Shown: one piece after another, positions 1-8,795 of the stretch | Layout of the letters: each line of letters begins with the position of its first letter | Numbering within the stretch: position 1 is the first letter of the stretch | Notes under the pieces: model-generated | What the model saw: the letters and a program-made list of their open reading frames with translations, nothing else | Told to the model about the DNA's origin: nothing | Database searches by the model: none | Assembly (NCBI GenBank): GCA_049889355.1 | Contig: JBMHDN010000024.1 | Coordinates: 1-54,445, forward strand | Direction: 5' to 3' | Source of the DNA: JBMHDN01 sp049889355 | GTDB taxonomy: Bacteria; Pseudomonadota; Alphaproteobacteria; Puniceispirillales; Puniceispirillaceae | DNA: 54,445 nucleotides | Position numbers and translations under genes: made by a program

Positions 1-510
1 GCACTGAAAATCCTACCCTTTTTGATGTTGCTGTTCAGCTTTCAGGCCACAGCCGGTGATAATATCATTTTGATGCGCCATGCCCTGGCCCCTGGTATAG
101 GCGACCCGCCAAATTTCCAAATTGATGATTGCAGCACACAACGAAACCTGAGCGAAGAAGGCATTGCACAAGCTCAAGAAATTGGCCGCAGGCTCGCCGC
201 CAAGGGGTTGGTGCCAACACGTATTTTAACCAGCCCCTGGTGTCGTTGTATTGATACGGCCAAAGCACTCAATCTGGGTGATTATGACATTCATGCCGGA
301 CTTGCTTCCTTTTTTGAAGGACATGTTGATAGAGAGCAGACGCTCGGCTTGCTGCGCAAAGAGCTGGCGCATATCGGTGAGGATGAGCTGGTCCTGTTTG
401 TCACCCATCAGGTGGTTATCCAGGCCCTCACTGGGGTCTATGTCAAAAGTGGTGCATATCTTTTAGAAGACAGCAGCCGCTTTAAGAGACCAAGCCTGCA
501 GGCGGAATAA
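1..510 (+). CDS. Histidine phosphatase family protein, exported, 5' end cut by window edge
   Basis: The frame is open from base 1 with no start codon that must be used, so the gene probably begins left of the window. The first visible residues are hydrophobic and end in QATAG, which looks like a signal peptide with cleavage before Gly-Asp; the enzyme would act in the periplasm. Counting from the window edge, residues 25-27 give Met-Arg-His, the phosphate-accepting RH motif of the histidine phosphatase superfamily (here RHA, not the common RHG). A second conserved His follows Val-Thr at about residue 136. About 169 residues are seen, the size of short SixA/PhoE-like members. The substrate cannot be told. 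It ends 33 bases before a convergent MFS gene. Confidence 0.8.
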   Translation, partial: ALKILPFLMLLFSFQATAGDNIILMRHALAPGIGDPPNFQIDDCSTQRNLSEEGIAQAQEIGRRLAAKGLVPTRILTSPWCRCIDTAKALNLGDYDIHAGLASFFEGHVDREQTLGLLRKELAHIGEDELVLFVTHQVVIQALTGVYVKSGAYLLEDSSRFKRPSLQAE

Positions 511-543
511 AGCGCCTTTCAAGCAACTAAGCGGATAAGAAGG

Positions 544-1755
544 TTAACCAGATTGCGGGCTTGGCAGATGGCGCGGCAATGTTGATATGGCGGCCAAGAG
601 ACAAAAAGCACAGCCTGCCAGAATATAAAACAGCATATCAAACCCATAATGGATATGGACAAAAGAAATCAATGGGACAACCACAGCCCAGACGCCAAAG
701 CTGATCACATAGCGCACCCCATAGATAGAGGCGCGCAATTCAGACTTGGCCATCTTGCCGACCATGTAATCATTGATAGGGATCTGGCCAAAAGCCCCCA
801 GCATGAAGAATAATGCGATAAACAAGGCCAACCAGTCATATTGACCTATAAAAAGCGTAAAGAAAACAAGCTGAATAGCGGCCACAGATAAGAATACCCG
901 CTTCGGACCGAAGCTGTCCAGCATCCTGCCCACCACGATCTGGGCAAATGACGCGACAGCAAACACAAATAAAGCCAATGAGCCGATCAGCGAGGCTGAA
1001 CTTGCTATGCCGGTTAGCCGCTCTTCGAAAATCTTGGGCAGAGCAAAGGTGGTGCCTTGAAAAATAACACTAGAGATAGCGGTGGTGAAAAAGATAACCA
1101 TGGAGACACGCATTATCAGCTGTCTCAAAACAAGCGCATCAGCTGAGGCTTCTGGCTGTTTGGTCCTGGCTTTGTGCGGATTCAATGCCTTAAATGGCAT
1201 CAATATGTTTTGTTTTTGATGAGCAAAATACATCACGCCCACCCCAACAGATAAGAGCCCAGGCAACCAAAAGGCAGAGCGCCATCCTGTTTGATCGATC
1301 ATCAAGCCGGTCAGAAATGCGGCAAAACCTACCCCCATATTGCCCCAAACACCATTCACCGCGATATCCCGGCCCATCTTTGCACCGCCCTTGGCAATCA
1401 GGGCCAGACCTACCGGATGATAGATAGAGGCAAACAGACCAAGCAAAAACAGCCAAAGGCCCATTTCAAACGGTGATTGCGCGGTAGATGTGCCAATGGC
1501 AGATAGGCCAATCCCGACAAAAAAGACAAACATCATGCCTTGCCTGCTCCATCTGTCAGCTAGCCAGCCTGAGGGCAATGAAAATAAGCCGAATGCGACA
1601 AAGCCGGCTGTTGAATAGGGAATTAACGCGCCGTAAGACAGCTGCCATTCCTGGGCAAGTGATAAAGCAGCTGCGGTTGCAAAGATAAGCAGGAAAAAAT
1701 GATCGATAAAATGGCCGATATTCAAAAACAGGAAATGCCGTCTGTCATCCATCAT
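544..1755 (-). CDS. MFS transporter
   Basis: Membrane protein of about 403 residues with roughly 12 hydrophobic segments, typical of the major facilitator superfamily. The loop between segments 2 and 3 carries the MFS signature (SGWLADRWSRQG, near residue 65). Segment 4-5 has the family-like GNMGVGFAAF stretch. Such carriers export or import small solutes with ions; the substrate is not readable. I prefer the ATG at 1755 (Met-Met-Asp-Asp) to the GTG three codons upstream, but neither has a strong Shine-Dalgarno sequence. A 58-residue membrane protein gene lies 63 bases upstream on the same strand and may be co-transcribed. Confidence 0.85.
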   Translation of the reverse strand: MMDDRRHFLFLNIGHFIDHFFLLIFATAAALSLAQEWQLSYGALIPYSTAGFVAFGLFSLPSGWLADRWSRQGMMFVFFVGIGLSAIGTSTAQSPFEMGLWLFLLGLFASIYHPVGLALIAKGGAKMGRDIAVNGVWGNMGVGFAAFLTGLMIDQTGWRSAFWLPGLLSVGVGVMYFAHQKQNILMPFKALNPHKARTKQPEASADALVLRQLIMRVSMVIFFTTAISSVIFQGTTFALPKIFEERLTGIASSASLIGSLALFVFAVASFAQIVVGRMLDSFGPKRVFLSVAAIQLVFFTLFIGQYDWLALFIALFFMLGAFGQIPINDYMVGKMAKSELRASIYGVRYVISFGVWAVVVPLISFVHIHYGFDMLFYILAGCAFCLLAAISTLPRHLPSPQSG

Positions 1756-1818
1756 GAAACACACCCAATCTGTCTATCTGAGCAAAAGCTATCATTGTTT
1801 GCAGCACTTCCTTTGGGC

Positions 1819-1995
1819 TTACCACGCTCTCATCACCCATAAAAGAGTAATCAACCAAGCACCGCCCAGCAGAAACAGGCTGATAAAGGCAGCTTCAGAT
1901 CGCGGCTTTTTCATCTGTTCAGGAAAGCGCTTATAGAGCGAATAGAAAATGAAACAGCAAATGCCAAAAGCTGTGATCAGGATTCCTAATTTCAT
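1819..1995 (-). CDS. Small hypothetical membrane protein (58 aa)
   Basis: An ATG at 1995 is preceded by AGAGAAG at a normal spacing and opens a 58-codon frame ending in TAA at 1819. The product has two clear hydrophobic helices, about residues 3-20 (LGILITAFGICCFIFY) and 37-56 (FISLFLLGGAWLITLLW), joined by a short charged loop (KRFPEQMKKPRSE). It ends in RAW. This is the build of a small helical hairpin in the inner membrane. I do not recognise the family. The gene sits just upstream of the MFS gene on the same strand, so it may be its partner, but that is inference. The ribosome-binding site and the two-helix pattern support it being real. Confidence 0.6.
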   Translation of the reverse strand: MKLGILITAFGICCFIFYSLYKRFPEQMKKPRSEAAFISLFLLGGAWLITLLWVMRAW

Positions 1996-2146
1996 TGGCT
2001 ATTCTTCTCTTTATTAAAACGGCCTCCCAAGCTGAGATTAGGGTTAGATTAAATAGCTGTCAAAAAGGGCATGTTTTAGTCATCCAACACCAGCTGTAAA
2101 CGTACTAACATATGGACCGGTTCTTCTTTTTAACGGAGCTTTAGTG

Positions 2147-2287
2147 ATGAGCGAAGCAAACACATGTGGATGTGGGCGCAGCCCAACAGGTAAATGTTGT
2201 GGCTGGCATAATTTGTCTGACGAACAATATGCTGAGAAAAAGGCACAATGGGAAGCCAAGCAGGACGCCAAAAAAGCAGCCAGCTAA
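2147..2287 (+). CDS. Small cysteine-rich hypothetical protein (46 aa)
   Basis: ATG at 2147 follows GGAG (2136-2139) at a good distance; the frame ends with TAA at 2285-2287 and is followed 10 bases later by a strong terminator, so this is a monocistronic small gene. Four cysteines at residues 7, 9, 17 and 18 and a His at 21 lie in CGCGRSPTGKCCGWH, followed by a lysine- and alanine-rich helix (residues 24-46). The Cys/His spacing suggests binding of zinc or another metal, but no named family is assigned. There are no membrane segments. Confidence 0.7.
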   Translation: MSEANTCGCGRSPTGKCCGWHNLSDEQYAEKKAQWEAKQDAKKAAS

Positions 2288-2297
2288 CATCCATTTC

Positions 2298-2332
2298 AAA
2301 AAGGGGTGGCCCTATCTTGACCACCCCTTTTT
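2298..2332. terminator. Rho-independent terminator
   Basis: Perfect 12-bp inverted repeat, AAAAAGGGGTGG at 2298-2309 and CCACCCCTTTTT at 2321-2332, with an 11-base loop. A T-run follows on the plus strand and an A-run precedes it, so it could work both ways. It closes the small cysteine-rich gene. Confidence 0.9.
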
Positions 2333-2405
2333 ATGCCACATCAGCCCCTGCCCTTTTCAAAATTCGAAATATAGGCCATGCTCGATACCTTAAGGAGAGT
2401 TGGTC

Positions 2406-4190
2406 ATGTTTCGTTATCTGCGTGTTTTCATCTGTTTTGTCATGCTGCCACATCTGGCGCAGGCCGCTTTGCAATATACCCAACATGAAGAGGCGCTCTG
2501 TAATAATGGAGCGCAGGCTACCTATTCTCATTTTAAGGCTGAGGGTTCAAACTGGCTGGTCTATGTCCAAGGCGGTGGTGTTGCGATCAATGCAGACAGC
2601 CTGAAAAAGAGGCTGCCTAGACAAGTGACGCCCCCAAGCCATGATGATTTTGGCTATCATTATCCAATGGTGAGAGATTTTCATAAACGCGGCTATAATG
2701 TCATCGTCATCCCTTATTGTTCAAGTGATTTGCATCAGGGCAATCACACCCACCAGATTGACGGGGTTGAGGTGCCCTTTAAAGGCCGCGTCATTTTTGA
2801 AGATATTATCGCCCAACATAAAGACCAGCTCGCCTCGGCAGACAGCCTTATTTTTGCAGGCTATAGCGCAGGCGCGATAGGGCTCGGGTTCAATGCAGAC
2901 CTGATAGCCGGATTTGACGCGGTGCGTGTCATTCTGGATAGCTTCTGGCTGGATGACGAGAGCCTGCGTGTCAGACAAGGCCTTCAAGGTGGCAGGTGGG
3001 ATGAAATTAATGCCTTTGTTTATCCCAATATGCCAGATCATTGCAAAGCCCAGCATTGGGCCAATTGTTTTCCAACAAAGGCCAATTTTGACAAGCACGG
3101 CCTCACAAATATCTTCCCAATCTGGAATATCGGCGATCGCTATGCCAGAGGTGATAGAGGCGCCGTGCGTGCATCTACTTTTTCACATATCCGGCATTAT
3201 CAAGCTGGCTTTTCCATGGATGCGGAGAAACGTGACGTCAAAGGTTTTGAAGAATGGGGTCATGTGATGACCGGCAATGACCTTTATAGCGTAACATATG
3301 AGGGTGTCTCTGTTCAGGATGTTATCTGGAACTGGATTGAAGGCAAATCACCATCTTTTGTGATTTTAGATGAAGATGGCAGCCCGCTTCTGACCAGTAG
3401 TACGAAATTAAGCCTGAAAGCACCTGAACATTCAGGCTTTAAAAGCCATAATTTTTATAATCTGCCCAAAAAGGAACATTCATTTACCTATCTGTTTGAT
3501 GCGTCTGAAGCGCGTGCTGGCGAGGCTTATCAGCGCTTTGAATTACGCAGCGGTGATTGCTTTCCAGAACCAGATGGCAAATGGAATGATTGCGAGACAG
3601 ACAGAGAGCGTTTTGAATTTTCAAGCCAGCCTGAACAGCCGCCTCAAGGCCGGGAATGCTATGGATATAGTCTGAAGCTGGCGGATGATTTCATCCCTGT
3701 TGATCCGACCAATACCGATTTGGGTCAGGTTCACCAGATAGGCGGCCCAAAAGGCACAGCCGGCGGATTAAAGTCATTTCCGCCACTGATCCAGATAGGC
3801 GCCTCCAAAAAGCATCTGAATTTTGGCTGGCATGAATTAACCGGTGATGCCAATAATGTCCGTGATAAAAAACGCACCTACAAGCTGGCCAAGCTAAAAG
3901 ATATCCGAGGCAAATGGACAGATATTTCATTTTGTCTGGATTATGAAAATAAAAGAATGGATGCCTGGGTCAACGGCAAGAAAAAGGTGGAAATTAAAAA
4001 ATCACCTATCAATTTCGTGCCTAAGGTAACCTATTTTAAATATGGCATTTATCGCAGCTTCATCAGCCGCTACATCTCCAAAAAGGGCGAGATGCCGACA
4101 CAAATTGTGTTTTATGATGAGGTGCGCCGCGGCCATTCAGTTGAAGAGGTAGATCGTCATTTCAATCCAGACCTGCAGCCTGTCGATTAA
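2406..4190 (+). CDS. Secreted pectinacetylesterase-like / polysaccharide-lyase-like two-domain protein
   Basis: The ATG at 2406 lies 6 bases after AAGGAGAG (2392-2399), which favours it over a TTG two codons earlier. Residues 1-20 form a signal peptide ending LAQAA. Residues about 25-310 resemble the pectinacetylesterase/Notum fold: a VYVQGGG oxyanion-hole strand near residue 50 and the nucleophile elbow GYSAGAIG near residue 157, as in family CE13. From about residue 370 the sequence changes to a beta-rich part beginning RFELRSGDC and including a YGYSLKL strand and a DAWVNGKKK strand, which resembles the jelly-roll polysaccharide lyase domain (heparin lyase I / PL20 type). The likely role is deacetylation plus cleavage of an acidic polysaccharide outside the cell. 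The esterase call is firmer than the lyase call. Confidence 0.7.
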   Translation: MFRYLRVFICFVMLPHLAQAALQYTQHEEALCNNGAQATYSHFKAEGSNWLVYVQGGGVAINADSLKKRLPRQVTPPSHDDFGYHYPMVRDFHKRGYNVIVIPYCSSDLHQGNHTHQIDGVEVPFKGRVIFEDIIAQHKDQLASADSLIFAGYSAGAIGLGFNADLIAGFDAVRVILDSFWLDDESLRVRQGLQGGRWDEINAFVYPNMPDHCKAQHWANCFPTKANFDKHGLTNIFPIWNIGDRYARGDRGAVRASTFSHIRHYQAGFSMDAEKRDVKGFEEWGHVMTGNDLYSVTYEGVSVQDVIWNWIEGKSPSFVILDEDGSPLLTSSTKLSLKAPEHSGFKSHNFYNLPKKEHSFTYLFDASEARAGEAYQRFELRSGDCFPEPDGKWNDCETDRERFEFSSQPEQPPQGRECYGYSLKLADDFIPVDPTNTDLGQVHQIGGPKGTAGGLKSFPPLIQIGASKKHLNFGWHELTGDANNVRDKKRTYKLAKLKDIRGKWTDISFCLDYENKRMDAWVNGKKKVEIKKSPINFVPKVTYFKYGIYRSFISRYISKKGEMPTQIVFYDEVRRGHSVEEVDRHFNPDLQPVD

Positions 4191-4199
4191 GCTGTGATC

Positions 4200-5042
4200 T
4201 CATCCTAATCTGATCAACATAACGCCCATTACGATGAGCAGCACAGCGCTGGCTTTGCCGAAGGTCATTTTTTCTTTTAAGAGAAAGACCCCGAGCAGGA
4301 CGGCTATCAGGGTTGAGGTCTCGCGCAAGGATGAGACCACCGCAATGGGCGCATATAAACACGCCCAGAGCACGATCACATAGGCCAGATAGGAGGCGCC
4401 TCCACCTATCCAGAAAATCTGTTGCCCTTTGGTTGGCAAGGCCCAAAGAGACGCACGGTGCCAGATGAGAAAATAGCCTGTCAGGAACAGACTATTTAAG
4501 AGAGAAAGCACGCCATAAAAGGCAATTGCGCTCTGCGCCTCGCGGGTGCCCAGACCATCGACAAGAGAATAAGAGGCAATGAAAAAACCAGTCGCCACTG
4601 CCAGCAATACACCTTTCAATCCCTTTTTCGAGAGCTGATATTGCGAAAAACCAAAGATCAGCAAGGAGAGGCCAATCAGACATACCGCCATTATCTGATA
4701 CGGGCTCAGCATATCCTGGCCCAATATGAAACCAGCTATCATCAAGAGCAGAGGCGAGAGTCCGCGGGCTATCGGATAGACAGCTGAGAGCTCGCCAAAC
4801 CGGTAAGCATGTATCAAAAACACCTGGTAGCCTGTGTGTAATACCGCAGAAATCAGCACATAAGATAATGAAGAGAGCGGCGGCAGACCGCTGAAAAAAA
4901 GAGCCGCCACGGAAAAGGGTAAATGCCCAAGGCACACCGCGATCACCGCCAGGGCTTTATCTTCATTCTTCTTGACCAGAAAGTTCCAGAAGGCATGAAA
5001 AAAAGCAGCAGATAAGACAGCAACTAAAATCAGACTATTCAT
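4200..5042 (-). CDS. EamA/DMT-family transporter
   Basis: A 280-residue, very hydrophobic protein with about ten helices arranged as two repeats, the pattern of the drug/metabolite transporter superfamily (EamA domains at about 5-135 and 150-278). The second repeat starts after a short basic loop (QLSKKGLKG) near residue 143. C-terminal LLGVFLLKEKMTFGKA is the typical EamA helix 9 region. It probably exports a metabolite or amino acid. It is convergent with the esterase-lyase gene, only 9 bases away, and lies 33 bases downstream of the TauE/SafE gene on the same strand. Confidence 0.85.
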   Translation of the reverse strand: MNSLILVAVLSAAFFHAFWNFLVKKNEDKALAVIAVCLGHLPFSVAALFFSGLPPLSSLSYVLISAVLHTGYQVFLIHAYRFGELSAVYPIARGLSPLLLMIAGFILGQDMLSPYQIMAVCLIGLSLLIFGFSQYQLSKKGLKGVLLAVATGFFIASYSLVDGLGTREAQSAIAFYGVLSLLNSLFLTGYFLIWHRASLWALPTKGQQIFWIGGGASYLAYVIVLWACLYAPIAVVSSLRETSTLIAVLLGVFLLKEKMTFGKASAVLLIVMGVMLIRLG

Positions 5043-5075
5043 AGCGCTTCAGCTTAACCCGAAAACCCCATCAGG

Positions 5076-5822
5076 CTAGCCCATAAACACATCGAAAATC
5101 ATCTTAATCGATAGAAGCGCAATCACCGCTTTGAATGCGCGGTTGAAAAACTGGTTCGATGAGCGCAGCAACAGGCTCTTGCCGATAAAACCGCCTGCAA
5201 TGGTGGCGATTGAGGCTGGGATGATCAGCGGCAGATAGGCCAGAAATGCAAAGCCAACAAAGGTAAAGCCGGCAATTTTAAAGACATTCCCCATCAGACC
5301 AAAAAAGCCCAATGTGGCCACTGTCTGTTCTTTGCTCAACACCTCAAGGCGCAAGATAGCCGCTAGGAGCGGGGCCAGCGTGCCAACAATCATATTGCCA
5401 AAACCAATGACCAGCCCGATAGGGATATAGGCTGATTTGGGTAATCTGGCCTGTTTCATTGATTGCGGTGCACGGGCAAAGAGCGAGATGAGAATTCCCG
5501 CTGCAATAATCAGCTGAATGCCAGTTGGCTCAAGCCGGTTATAGAGCTGAAGCCCGAGATAAACACCTATCGGCATGAGGCTGATGAAACGCAGGATAAT
5601 CGGCCAGTTCATATAGCGCCACATCAGCGATACACGCGTGATGTTCGCCACCAATTGGATACAGCCATGGACAGGGACCACCGCAGCCGGAGGCAGCACA
5701 TAGAGCATGACCAGCACCAGGGCTGTGCCACCACCTGCCCCCACCATCGAGGTGATGGTCGAGGTGATGAGCGCGCTTGCGGCAACCACTATGATTTGCA
5801 GGAGAGAGACTGTTTCAAACAC
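5076..5822 (-). CDS. TauE/SafE family sulfite exporter-like permease
   Basis: Membrane protein of about 248 residues with eight hydrophobic stretches and the family's first-helix motif SMVGAGGGTALV (about residue 27 from the start chosen here), matched by GFGNMIVGTLAPLL in the second half. TauE/SafE proteins move organosulfonates or sulfite out of the cell. I place the start at GTG 5822 because GAAGG precedes it at good spacing; an ATG at 5876 in the same frame has no ribosome-binding site, though it cannot be excluded. The window also holds a SoeABC-like complex and a persulfide-dioxygenase-like enzyme, so a sulfite role fits but is unproven. Confidence 0.8.
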   Translation of the reverse strand: MFETVSLLQIIVVAASALITSTITSMVGAGGGTALVLVMLYVLPPAAVVPVHGCIQLVANITRVSLMWRYMNWPIILRFISLMPIGVYLGLQLYNRLEPTGIQLIIAAGILISLFARAPQSMKQARLPKSAYIPIGLVIGFGNMIVGTLAPLLAAILRLEVLSKEQTVATLGFFGLMGNVFKIAGFTFVGFAFLAYLPLIIPASIATIAGGFIGKSLLLRSSNQFFNRAFKAVIALLSIKMIFDVFMG

Positions 5823-5919
5823 ATCAGCACCTTCGAAAAAAAGCCTATATAGAAAGGTGTAAAAATTTGTCACCATCAGATAGACTAAAACTCTAACGCG
5901 ATAGCGGCGATACAGATAG

Positions 5920-7857
5920 ATGGAAAATATTCTTCTTCAAATCGTGATTTATTTGGCCGCTGCCTTGGTGGCTGTAACACTCGCCTCTCGCCTCGGGCTC
6001 GGCTCTGTGCTGGGCTATATTCTGGCTGGCATTCTGATCGGTCCGATTTTTGGTCTGGTGGGCGGTGAAACCATTCAGCTTCAGCATTTTGCTGAATTTG
6101 GCGTGGTAATGATGCTGTTTGTGATCGGGCTGGAGCTGGAGCCCAAACATCTCTGGCAAATCCGACATAAACTACTCGGGCTTGGCGGGCTTCAAATCAG
6201 CTTGAGCATCGCAGCCTTTGCGCTGATCATCTTCAGCTTTGGATTGCCCTGGCAAAGCGCGATTGCGATTGGCATGATCTTGTCTCTGTCCTCAACAGCT
6301 ATCGTCTTGCAAACACTCACCGAAAAAGGTCTGATGCAATCCAATGGCGGGCGCTCTTCTTTTTCAGTCTTGCTGATGCAGGATGTGGCGGTTATCCCTA
6401 TGCTGGCGCTTTTGCCGCTCTTGATGATACCAGAGCTCGCTTCAGATATCGCCTCTTCTGATCTGTCAAACGCGCCATTAAATAACCATCATTCAAGTGA
6501 TCATAGCGGGGCCGGTAATCATAGCGCGTCAGGTGATCATAGCGCGTCAGGTGATCATAGCGGGGCCAGCCTTTTGGACGGGCAGTCTGGTTTTGTTTCA
6601 GCGGCTGTTATCTTGAGCGTGATCGCGGCGATTATTCTTGGCGGGATGTTTCTGATCAAACCGCTTTTTGAGATGGTGCATGCTGCGCGGGTGCGCGAAA
6701 TGTTTACCGCTATCACCCTGCTGATCATTGCCGGTATTAGCTATGTGATGCTGGTGGTGGGTTTATCGCCTGCATTAGGCGCCTTTCTGGCTGGGGTTGT
6801 GCTGGCCAATTCTGAATTTAAACACCAGCTGGAAAGCGATATTGAACCTTTTAAAGGCTTGTTGCTGGGGCTGTTTTTCATCACGGTGGGTGCCGGCATT
6901 AATTTTGCCATTCTGTTTGAGAACCCGCTCTTTATCTTTGCGATAACAGCTGGGGTGGTGCTGGTCAAAGGCGCGGTGCTCTATCTCATTGCCCTGATAT
7001 TCAGGCTGAAAGGCACCAGCCGCTGGCTCTTCACCCTCTCGCTGGCACAGGCAGGTGAATTTGGCTTTGTCCTGCTTGCTTTTACTATCCAGCAACAAAT
7101 CCTGCCTGCCGATCTGAGTGCCCAGCTCTTGCTGGTCATTGCTTTATCGATGCTGATCACCCCGTTACTATTTATGCTCTACGGGTATCTGGCCAGACGT
7201 GCCGCTGAGAGCCGCGATGAGGTAGAAGCAGAAGAGGTTGATGAAATCGGGCCTGTTATTATTGTGGGCATTGGCCGGTTTGGCCAGATCGTCAACCGGC
7301 TGGTGCGATCAACAGGCATCAAGACTGTGGTGTTAGATAATAATCTGAAAATCATCAAATTAATGCAGGCATTTGGTTATCGCGCTTATTTGGGTGATCC
7401 CACACGCCCGGATGTTTTAAATGCGGCGGGGCTCAAAACCGCCTCTGTTTTGATGGTGGCCCTTGATAAGCCAGAGGATGCATTAAGGCTGGTGCATTAT
7501 GCCCGCCAGCAACGCCCTGATTTACATATTGTCGCGCGGGCACAAGACAGGGTGAATGTTTACCGGCTCTATCATGCCGGGGCCAATGATATTGTCCGTG
7601 AGATGTTTGACAGCTCGCTGAGGGCAGGCCGCTATGTGCTGGAAAATGCTGGACTGACACCTTTTGAAGCATCAGAAGCCGCACAAGCTTTTAAAGAGCA
7701 TGATCGCCGCGCCAACCTTGAACTGGCTTTGAAATGGGATCCAGACCGCCCGGTTTCAGACAATAAGGCCTATATTGACCATGCCAAAGAGCTGGAACAA
7801 GAATTAGAAGCCTCTATTCTCTCAGCCATCCATGGCCAGCATAAAGACAAGGATTAG
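5920..7857 (+). CDS. KefB/KefC-type monovalent cation:proton antiporter (CPA2)
   Basis: 645 residues. Residues 1-430 are a 12-13 helix CPA2 exchanger domain (SRLGLGSVLGYILAGILIGP near 24-43, LGAFLAGVVLANSEF near 285). Residues 445-560 are a TrkA-N/RCK nucleotide-binding domain with IIVGIGRFGQIVNRL as dinucleotide loop and a DNNL acidic end. The protein would exchange K+ for H+ across the inner membrane under NAD(H) or glutathione-type control. The inter-helix loop at residues 194-217 consists of four six-residue repeats rich in His, Ser and Gly, an unusual insertion. It is divergent from the TauE gene. Confidence 0.9.
   Translation: MENILLQIVIYLAAALVAVTLASRLGLGSVLGYILAGILIGPIFGLVGGETIQLQHFAEFGVVMMLFVIGLELEPKHLWQIRHKLLGLGGLQISLSIAAFALIIFSFGLPWQSAIAIGMILSLSSTAIVLQTLTEKGLMQSNGGRSSFSVLLMQDVAVIPMLALLPLLMIPELASDIASSDLSNAPLNNHHSSDHSGAGNHSASGDHSASGDHSGASLLDGQSGFVSAAVILSVIAAIILGGMFLIKPLFEMVHAARVREMFTAITLLIIAGISYVMLVVGLSPALGAFLAGVVLANSEFKHQLESDIEPFKGLLLGLFFITVGAGINFAILFENPLFIFAITAGVVLVKGAVLYLIALIFRLKGTSRWLFTLSLAQAGEFGFVLLAFTIQQQILPADLSAQLLLVIALSMLITPLLFMLYGYLARRAAESRDEVEAEEVDEIGPVIIVGIGRFGQIVNRLVRSTGIKTVVLDNNLKIIKLMQAFGYRAYLGDPTRPDVLNAAGLKTASVLMVALDKPEDALRLVHYARQQRPDLHIVARAQDRVNVYRLYHAGANDIVREMFDSSLRAGRYVLENAGLTPFEASEAAQAFKEHDRRANLELALKWDPDRPVSDNKAYIDHAKELEQELEASILSAIHGQHKDKD
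6499..6570 (+). repeat. 18-bp x 4 in-frame tandem repeat (His/Ser/Gly loop)
   Basis: Four units of 18 bp, consensus GATCATAGCGSGKCMGGT, at 6499, 6517, 6535 and 6553. They encode DHSGAG, NHSASG, DHSASG and DHSGAS within the antiporter. Units 2 and 3 differ by one base, which suggests recent duplication by slippage. Confidence 0.9.
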
Positions 7858-7864
7858 CCCGCTC

Positions 7865-8737
7865 TCATCTTGTCTGCAGGGCCAGCTTGCGCTCTCTTAT
7901 CCAGCTGTAAAGCCCAGCTCCGACCACAATCAGCGAGCCAAGCAAGGTGGGCCCGTCTATGGTCTCGCCCAAAAACAGCACGCCTGCGGCACCACCAAAC
8001 ACCACCCGGGAAAACCGAAACGGGCTGACAAGGGCCATATCGGCCAGCCTGACAGAGCTGGTAACCAGCAAGGTACCAATCGCAGCGGTCACGATAAGAG
8101 CCGTGGCAAAAATACTGCCCTGCATTGTGGGCATTTGCCAATCCTGGCTGAGTGCTATCATCCCAAAGCCGGTGATAAGGATAGCAACAGACCCGTAAAA
8201 AGAGACTGCCACAGTGGAGATACTCTGTGGCAAAATACGGGTGCCAAAATCACGAATCGCCATACCCAAAACGCCGATCAAGGTGAAGCTGGCAAACACA
8301 TCAAAGCTGGCCATACCTGGCCGGATAATAATCAGCACCCCTATCAGCCCAGCTATCAGGGCAGAGGCGCGGCGCAGGCCTACTTTTTCACCCAGAAACA
8401 CAGCCCCCATAATGGTCAGGACCAGTGGCAGAGACTGAATAAGGGCCGTGACAGATGATAGGGGGGCATAGGCGAGTGCAACAACCATGCCTGAGACGCC
8501 TATCACCTCGCCGACACAACGCATCAAAAGCGCATGATGCAGATAAGACGCATGATAAAGCGGGATCTGGTGACGGCGCATCATGATCCAGAACAGCAAG
8601 GCCATGCCAAACCCTAAAAAGAGGGTGACCATCCCAAGCGGCATATGCTGAGTCGCAAGCTTTAAAAACATATCACCAAGGGTGAAGAAAAACATGCCAG
8701 CAACCATCAGGCTGATCGCAACCAACGCATCTGTCAT
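7865..8737 (-). CDS. EamA/DMT-family transporter
   Basis: 290 residues with ten predicted helices in two EamA repeats (about 8-140 and 150-282). The end of each repeat has the glycine-rich family helix, for example FLGEKVGLRRASALIAGLIGV... near 113 and FLGETIDGPTLLGSLI near 255, the latter preceding a basic C-terminus (WIRERKLALQTR). It resembles S-adenosylmethionine/riboflavin-type or general metabolite carriers; the substrate is unknown. AAGGTGA stands upstream of the ATG. It is convergent with the antiporter gene, with 7 bases between them. Confidence 0.85.
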   Translation of the reverse strand: MTDALVAISLMVAGMFFFTLGDMFLKLATQHMPLGMVTLFLGFGMALLFWIMMRRHQIPLYHASYLHHALLMRCVGEVIGVSGMVVALAYAPLSSVTALIQSLPLVLTIMGAVFLGEKVGLRRASALIAGLIGVLIIIRPGMASFDVFASFTLIGVLGMAIRDFGTRILPQSISTVAVSFYGSVAILITGFGMIALSQDWQMPTMQGSIFATALIVTAAIGTLLVTSSVRLADMALVSPFRFSRVVFGGAAGVLFLGETIDGPTLLGSLIVVGAGLYSWIRERKLALQTR

Positions 8738-8795
8738 ATTCTCATCACCTTACTTGCACCGCAAAAGGGCAGCTATGTTGCTATTTTGCACGTTT

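Noticed and set aside
7832..8458. Plus-strand open frame of 208 codons
   Set aside because: It is antisense to the EamA gene, which has clear ten-helix structure; the product is polar, repetitive in codon pattern and matches nothing I know.
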